Of a stretch of DNA of 9,787 nt, positions 5,818-9,787 are shown piece after piece. The DNA comes from Pseudomonadota bacterium (GTDB lineage: Bacteria > Pseudomonadota > Gammaproteobacteria > Burkholderiales > Burkholderiaceae_C): NCBI GenBank assembly GCA_021798395.1, contig JAJZHS010000069.1:1-9787 (forward strand), in the 5' to 3' direction. The notes under the pieces are model-generated. The model worked only from the letters and a program-made list of their open reading frames with translations. It was not told where the DNA came from and did not search any database. How positions within the stretch are numbered: position 1 is the first letter of the stretch; every line of letters begins with the position of its first letter. Position numbers and translations under genes: made by a program.

Positions 5818-8214
5818 TCAAGAAGCGTGCGACGCCAGTTGTTGCCACGTGGAGACAACGGTATCGGGGTTCAGCGAGATCGACCCGATTCCCTGCTCCA
5901 TCAGCCAGCGCGCCAGGTCCGGATGGTCCGACGGGCCCTGGCCGCAGATCCCGACGTACTTGCCCTTGTCGCGGCAGGTGGTGATCGCCGCTTTCAGCAG
6001 CGCCAGAACCGCCGGGTCGCGCTCGTCGAACGCGGCAGCGACCAGGCCGGAATCGCGGTCCAGGCCAAGAGTCAGCTGGGTCAGGTCGTTCGATCCGATC
6101 GAGAACCCGTCGAAATATTCGAGGAAATCGGCCGCCAGAACCGCATTGGACGGAACCTCGCACATCATGATCAGCCGCAGGCCGCTTTCGCCCCGCTTCA
6201 GGCCGTTGCGCTCGAGCAGTTCGATCACCCCGCGCGCCTCGGTCAACGTGCGCACGAACGGGACCATGATCTCGACATTGTCCAGGCCCATCTCGTCGCG
6301 CACCCGCTTGAGCGCGATGCACTCCATCTCGAAACTGCCTGCGAATTCCGGCGCCACGTACCGCGCCGCGCCGCGGAACCCCAGCATCGGGTTCTCTTCG
6401 TCGGGTTCGTAGCGCGAGCCGCCGATCAGCTTCTTGTATTCGTTGGACTTGAAGTCCGACAGCCGCACGATCACCGGTTTCGGATAGAACGCCGCGGCGA
6501 TCGTCGCCACGCCCTCGGTCAGCTTGTCGACGTAGAACGCGCGCGGGCTGGCGTGGCCCCGGGCGACGCTCTCGACCGCTTTCTTCAGGTCCGGATCGAC
6601 GTTGGGGTATTCGAGCACCGCACGCGGATGGATCGCGATGTTGTTGTTGATGATGAACTCGAGCCGCGCCAGCCCGACCCCCGCGTTCGGAATCTGCGAA
6701 AAGTCGAAGGCGAGCTGCGGGTTGCCGACATTCATCATCACCTTGACCGGGACCGCCGGCATCTCGCCGCGCCTGACCTCGCTGACGCTGGTCTCCAGCA
6801 GGCCGTCGTAGACGATCCCGGTGTCGCCCTCGGCGCACGATACGGTGACCATCATGCCGTCCTTCAACGCCTCGGTGGCGTGGCCGCAGCCGACGACCGC
6901 CGGAATTCCCAGCTCGCGCGCGATGATCGCGGCGTGGCAGGTGCGTCCACCGCGGTTGGTGACGATCGCCGCGGCCTTTTTCATCACCGGCTCCCAGTTC
7001 GGGTCGGTCATGTCGGTGACCAGGATGTCGCCGGCCTGCACGCGATCCATTTCGGCGATCGACTGCACCAGCCGCACCGGGCCGGCGCCGATCTTCTGCC
7101 CGATCGCGCGCCCGCTGACCAGCTCGGTGCCTTTCTGCAGCAGCTTGTAGCGCTGCTCGATACGGCCGCCGGCGCGCGATTTCACCGTTTCGGGACGCGC
7201 CTGCAGGATGTAGATGCGCCCGTCCTGGCCGTCCTTGCCCCACTCGATGTCCATCGGACGGCCGTAGTGCTGCTCGATGGTCAAGGCGAAACGTGCCAGC
7301 TCGGTGGCCTCGGCGTCGCTGAGGCTGTAGCGGTTGCGCTGCTCGAACGCGGTATCGACGGTGCGCACCAGTTCGCCGGAACCGGCGGGCGCGAATTCCA
7401 TGCGGATCAACTTCGAGCCCAGATTGCGCCGGATCACCGCGGCGCGACCCGCGCGCAGCGTGGGCTTGAAGACGTAGAACTCGTCGGGGTTGACCGCGCC
7501 CTGCACCACGGTCTCGCCCAGGCCGTACGACGCGGTGATGAAGACCACGTCGTTGAACCCCGATTCGGTGTCCATGGTGAACATCACCCCGGCGGCGCCG
7601 AGATCGCTGCGCACCATGCGCTGGATGCCGGCCGACAACGCGACCTGGGCGTGGTCGAAGCCCTGGTGGACGCGGTACGCGATGGCGCGGTCGTTGAACA
7701 TCGACGCGAACACGTGGCGCACCTTGTCGAGCACGGCGTCGATTCCGGTCACGTTCAGGAACGTTTCCTGCTGTCCGGCGAAGGACGCGTCGGGAAGGTC
7801 CTCGGCGGTGGCCGACGAGCGCACCGCAACGCTGGCCTGCGGCGCGTCGGCGACCAGCCGCGCGTAGTGCGCGCGGATCGCAGCGTCGAGTTCGCCCGGC
7901 AGCGGAGTGTCGACCATCCATTGCCGGATGCGCGCTCCGGTCGCGGCCAGCGCACGCACGTCGTTGACGTCGAGCGCGGCCAGCGCCTGCGCGATGCGCT
8001 GGTCAAGCCCGCCTTGCGCGAGGAACGCGCGGAAGGCGTGGGCCGTGGTCGCGAAACCGCCGGGCACGCGCACTCCGCTGGCGGCCAGCTGGCTGATCAT
8101 TTCGCCGAGCGATGCATTCTTGCCGCCGACAATCTCGACGTCGCGCATCCTCAACTGCTCGAAAGGCAGCACCCAGGCGGTGGCGTGCTGCTCCTGTTGG
8201 TTCTGGTTCGACAT
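5818..8214 (-). CDS. ppsA: Phosphoenolpyruvate synthase (pyruvate, water dikinase)
   Basis: This 798-residue enzyme converts pyruvate, ATP and water to PEP, AMP and phosphate, the entry to gluconeogenesis from pyruvate or lactate. The N-terminal ATP-binding domain (about 18-360) has GGKNASLGEM at 30-39 and SSATAEDLPDASFAGQQETF from 133. The central swivelling domain carries GGRTCHAAIIAR with the phosphorylated His at 427; E. coli has it at 421. Thr425, two residues before it, is the site expected to be modified by PpsR. The C-terminal TIM-barrel domain has NVEIMVPFVRT and the catalytic Cys757 in GICGQG (751 in E. coli). Nothing is missing from the active site. AAGG at 8222-8225, 7 bases away, supports ATG 8214. 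It is divergent from ppsR, so both genes share one control region. Confidence 0.98.
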   Translation of the reverse strand: MSNQNQQEQHATAWVLPFEQLRMRDVEIVGGKNASLGEMISQLAASGVRVPGGFATTAHAFRAFLAQGGLDQRIAQALAALDVNDVRALAATGARIRQWMVDTPLPGELDAAIRAHYARLVADAPQASVAVRSSATAEDLPDASFAGQQETFLNVTGIDAVLDKVRHVFASMFNDRAIAYRVHQGFDHAQVALSAGIQRMVRSDLGAAGVMFTMDTESGFNDVVFITASYGLGETVVQGAVNPDEFYVFKPTLRAGRAAVIRRNLGSKLIRMEFAPAGSGELVRTVDTAFEQRNRYSLSDAEATELARFALTIEQHYGRPMDIEWGKDGQDGRIYILQARPETVKSRAGGRIEQRYKLLQKGTELVSGRAIGQKIGAGPVRLVQSIAEMDRVQAGDILVTDMTDPNWEPVMKKAAAIVTNRGGRTCHAAIIARELGIPAVVGCGHATEALKDGMMVTVSCAEGDTGIVYDGLLETSVSEVRRGEMPAVPVKVMMNVGNPQLAFDFSQIPNAGVGLARLEFIINNNIAIHPRAVLEYPNVDPDLKKAVESVARGHASPRAFYVDKLTEGVATIAAAFYPKPVIVRLSDFKSNEYKKLIGGSRYEPDEENPMLGFRGAARYVAPEFAGSFEMECIALKRVRDEMGLDNVEIMVPFVRTLTEARGVIELLERNGLKRGESGLRLIMMCEVPSNAVLAADFLEYFDGFSIGSNDLTQLTLGLDRDSGLVAAAFDERDPAVLALLKAAITTCRDKGKYVGICGQGPSDHPDLARWLMEQGIGSISLNPDTVVSTWQQLASHAS

Positions 8215-8407
8215 GAAAGAGCCTTAATAGAATGAAAGGAATCTGCGGTCGAGCCCGGGCATGCGCCCGCGCTGCACTGAAGCACTCGGGAGTGTTGTCG
8301 TTCTGGGGTGTCCACGCGTACGGTGCAGCGAAGCGCCGTTGGGGCGCCTGCGACTCGACGAATGAAGCAGATTCTAGGCCCTTGAACTCGTCTTGATGCA
8401 ACGCGAC
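8215..8407. promoter_or_regulatory. Divergent ppsA-ppsR control region
   Basis: This 193-base spacer must contain promoters for both ppsA (minus) and ppsR (plus), but I cannot point to convincing -35/-10 pairs. It holds two hairpins. AGCACT/AGTGTT closes a CGGG loop at 8281-8296, with one G-U pair. A larger stem at 8325-8351 has GCAG/CTGC outside, a four-base CGAA bulge, and GCGCC/GGCGC closing a five-base loop. The larger one would lie in the ppsR leader, 44 bases before an ATG start at 8396. Neither has a following T-run. Confidence 0.4.
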
Positions 8408-9226
8408 ATGCCGAACCGTTCTGTGTTCTTCGTTTCCGACGGAACCGGAATCACCGCCGAAACCTTCGGCAATTCGATCCTGGCCCAGTTCGACACCCAG
8501 CCGCACCGAGTGCGCCTGCCGTTCGTCGACAGCGTCGACAAGGCGCGCGCGGCCGTCGCGCGCATCGACCATGCGGCGCGGCAGGAAGGGCACCCTCCGG
8601 TGGTGTTCATCACCCTGGTCGACCCCGACGTGCTGGCCGTGATCCGCGGCTGCAACGGGCTGGTGATGGACATGTTCACAACGTTCATCGCGCCGCTCGA
8701 AGTCGCGTTCGACATCAAGTCCAACCACCGCATCGGCCAGTTCTCCGACGTCGCGACCAACGCGCGCTACAGCACCCGGATGGACGCGATCAACTTCGCG
8801 CTGATGCACGACGACGGCCAGTCGGCGCGCAACCTGGCGCTGGCCGACGTCATCCTGGTCGGCGTGTCGCGCAGCGGCAAGACGCCGACGTCGCTGTACC
8901 TGGCGATGCAGCACGGCGTTCGCGCGGCCAACTATCCGCTGATCCCGGAAGATTTCGAACGCATGCGCCTGCCGTCGGCGCTGCTGCCGCACCGCAGCAA
9001 GCTGTTCGGCCTGACAATCGCGCCCGAACGCCTGACCGAGATCCGCAACGAACGCAAGCCGGGCAGCCGCTACGCGTCGCTGGCCAACTGCATCGAGGAA
9101 GTGGCCGAGGCCGAGCGCTTGATGCGCCGCGAGGGAATCCGCTGGCTGTCGTCGACGCATAAGTCGATCGAGGAAATCGCCACAACCATCCTGCAACTGA
9201 TCCGTCCCGACCGCCTGGAATATTGA
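8408..9226 (+). CDS. ppsR: PEP synthase regulatory protein (kinase/pyrophosphorylase)
   Basis: This is a DUF299-family bifunctional enzyme of 272 residues. It inactivates PEP synthase by ADP-dependent phosphorylation of a threonine beside the catalytic His and reactivates it by phosphate-dependent removal, releasing pyrophosphate. Visible landmarks are VFFVSDGTGITAETFGNSIL at the N-terminus and the P-loop GVSRSGKT at 152-159, then TPTSLYLA and the conserved AANYPL. The C-terminal part contains RRAGIRWLSSTHKSIEEIA-like sequence (here RREGIRWLSST). Three in-frame starts exist: TTG 8393, ATG 8396 and ATG 8408. None has a clear Shine-Dalgarno site. I chose 8408 because relatives have only a few residues before the VFFVSDGTG motif. 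Its place divergent from ppsA, its substrate, supports the call. The stop overlaps the next gene's ATG by one base. Confidence 0.95.
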   Translation: MPNRSVFFVSDGTGITAETFGNSILAQFDTQPHRVRLPFVDSVDKARAAVARIDHAARQEGHPPVVFITLVDPDVLAVIRGCNGLVMDMFTTFIAPLEVAFDIKSNHRIGQFSDVATNARYSTRMDAINFALMHDDGQSARNLALADVILVGVSRSGKTPTSLYLAMQHGVRAANYPLIPEDFERMRLPSALLPHRSKLFGLTIAPERLTEIRNERKPGSRYASLANCIEEVAEAERLMRREGIRWLSSTHKSIEEIATTILQLIRPDRLEY

Positions 9227-9787
9227 TGCGCCCCAACTCGCACCGCGACACTTTGCTCGGCTACCTGTCGACCCAGCAGGACACGACCGGGGCCGAGCGC
9301 GCGCTGCCGGTCGACCCGCAACGGCTGCAGCATCCGGCGGTGCTGGTTCTGGTCGACGCGGCCGCCGACTTGCCGCGCAGCGTCGCGGCCGACCCGGCAC
9401 TGCGCGTGCTGCCGCTGGGCGTGCGGCTGCGCGGGCGCAAGCTGAGCGCCCCGCACGCCGACCGGCGCCGCGCGCTGCAGCGCCTCGACGCGTCCACCCT
9501 GCGCCAGGCACGCCTGGAATGGCCCGACGCCGACGAACTGGCCTGGCGGCTGCACCCCAACCTGGCACTCAACGGCGACGTGTTGATCGTGCTCGGCAAC
9601 GCGCTCGGCGACCCCGGCACGGCGCTGCACCGCATGCTGGGCACGCACGACGCCGAGATCCGCGAACTGCGCAGCAGCCGCGGACTGTCCGAAGTGCTCC
9701 AGGTCGTTCGCGTCGACACCGGCGGCGGATTCGCGGTGCCGGCGTTGCACGCCGCGGCGCTGCTGCGCGCCAAGGCGCGGGGCGCCG
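9226..9787 (+). CDS. DegV-like protein, 3' partial
   Basis: This frame runs 187 residues to the window edge without a stop. ATG 9226 shares its A with the ppsR stop (TGATG), so the two genes are probably translationally coupled. Residues 38-50 (AVLVLVDAAADLP) followed by RVLPLGVRLRGRKL (60-73) resemble the start of DegV proteins, which bind fatty acids: a strand, D-x-A-x-DLP, then VxPLxV and G. About residues 108-130 (DELAWRLHP, then GDVLIVLGNALGDPGTAL) fit the next DegV segment, but the usual TSQPSP and SSKLSGT signatures are absent. A disordered-looking N-terminus of about 35 residues precedes the domain. DegV proteins deliver fatty acids for phospholipid synthesis in Gram-positive bacteria; the function here is unknown. 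Codon use is strongly GC-biased like its neighbours, so it is a real gene, but the family call is tentative. Confidence 0.55.
   Translation, partial: MRPNSHRDTLLGYLSTQQDTTGAERALPVDPQRLQHPAVLVLVDAAADLPRSVAADPALRVLPLGVRLRGRKLSAPHADRRRALQRLDASTLRQARLEWPDADELAWRLHPNLALNGDVLIVLGNALGDPGTALHRMLGTHDAEIRELRSSRGLSEVLQVVRVDTGGGFAVPALHAAALLRAKARGA

Noticed and set aside
5752..8235. An 827-codon open frame on the plus strand antisense to ppsA, and a 705-codon minus-strand frame (5804-7921) in another phase.
   Set aside because: ppsA is complete with all catalytic residues. The other frames are Arg/Ala/Gly-rich or His/Asp/Val-rich shadows, typical of GC-rich DNA with few chance stops, and show no domain I recognise.
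8003..9568. A 521-codon minus-strand frame spanning the ppsA-ppsR spacer and ppsR.
   Set aside because: Its composition is that of an antisense shadow; it crosses a divergent control region and lies opposite the well-conserved ppsR.

Overview
The window is about 9.8 kb of GC-rich bacterial chromosome packed with housekeeping genes. The gene order rpsF-priB-rpsR-rplI followed by dnaB, the PIN-PhoH protein type, the short PriB with an RYTPAG motif, and the divergent ppsA/ppsR pair together suggest a Betaproteobacterium (Burkholderiales/Rhodocyclales-like). A gammaproteobacterial relative cannot be excluded from sequence alone.

Layout. Bases 3-1493 (+) hold the 3' part of a PIN-PhoH ATPase gene that begins before the window. 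Bases 1504-1828 (-) hold a small gene for an exported protein that looks broken by one +1 frameshift. Bases 1829-2071 are an unusually AT-rich spacer between that gene and a divergent nfsB-like nitroreductase gene (2072-2704, +). dnaB (2768-4135, -) converges on the nitroreductase. An intrinsic terminator (4231-4267) separates dnaB from the upstream ribosomal operon rpsF-priB-rpsR-rplI (5710 down to 4303, -). ppsA (5818-8214, -) lies upstream of rpsF. ppsR (8408-9226, +) is divergent from ppsA, and overlapping its stop codon is a DegV-like gene that runs off the right edge.

How the genes work together. S6, S18 and L9 are ribosomal proteins, while PriB and DnaB act in replication restart and fork unwinding. 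PpsA makes phosphoenolpyruvate from pyruvate for gluconeogenesis. PpsR switches PpsA off and on by phosphorylating a threonine two residues before its catalytic histidine, and that Thr-Cys-His triad is visible in this PpsA.

I see no mobile element, CRISPR array, tRNA, rRNA or defence system. The very long open frames antisense to ppsA, dnaB and ppsR are by-products of high GC content. The points worth a second look are small: the frameshifted exported-protein gene, an apparent CTG start for priB, hairpins in the rpsF, nitroreductase and ppsR leaders, paired inverted repeats in the AT-rich spacer, and the divergent DegV-like gene coupled to ppsR.
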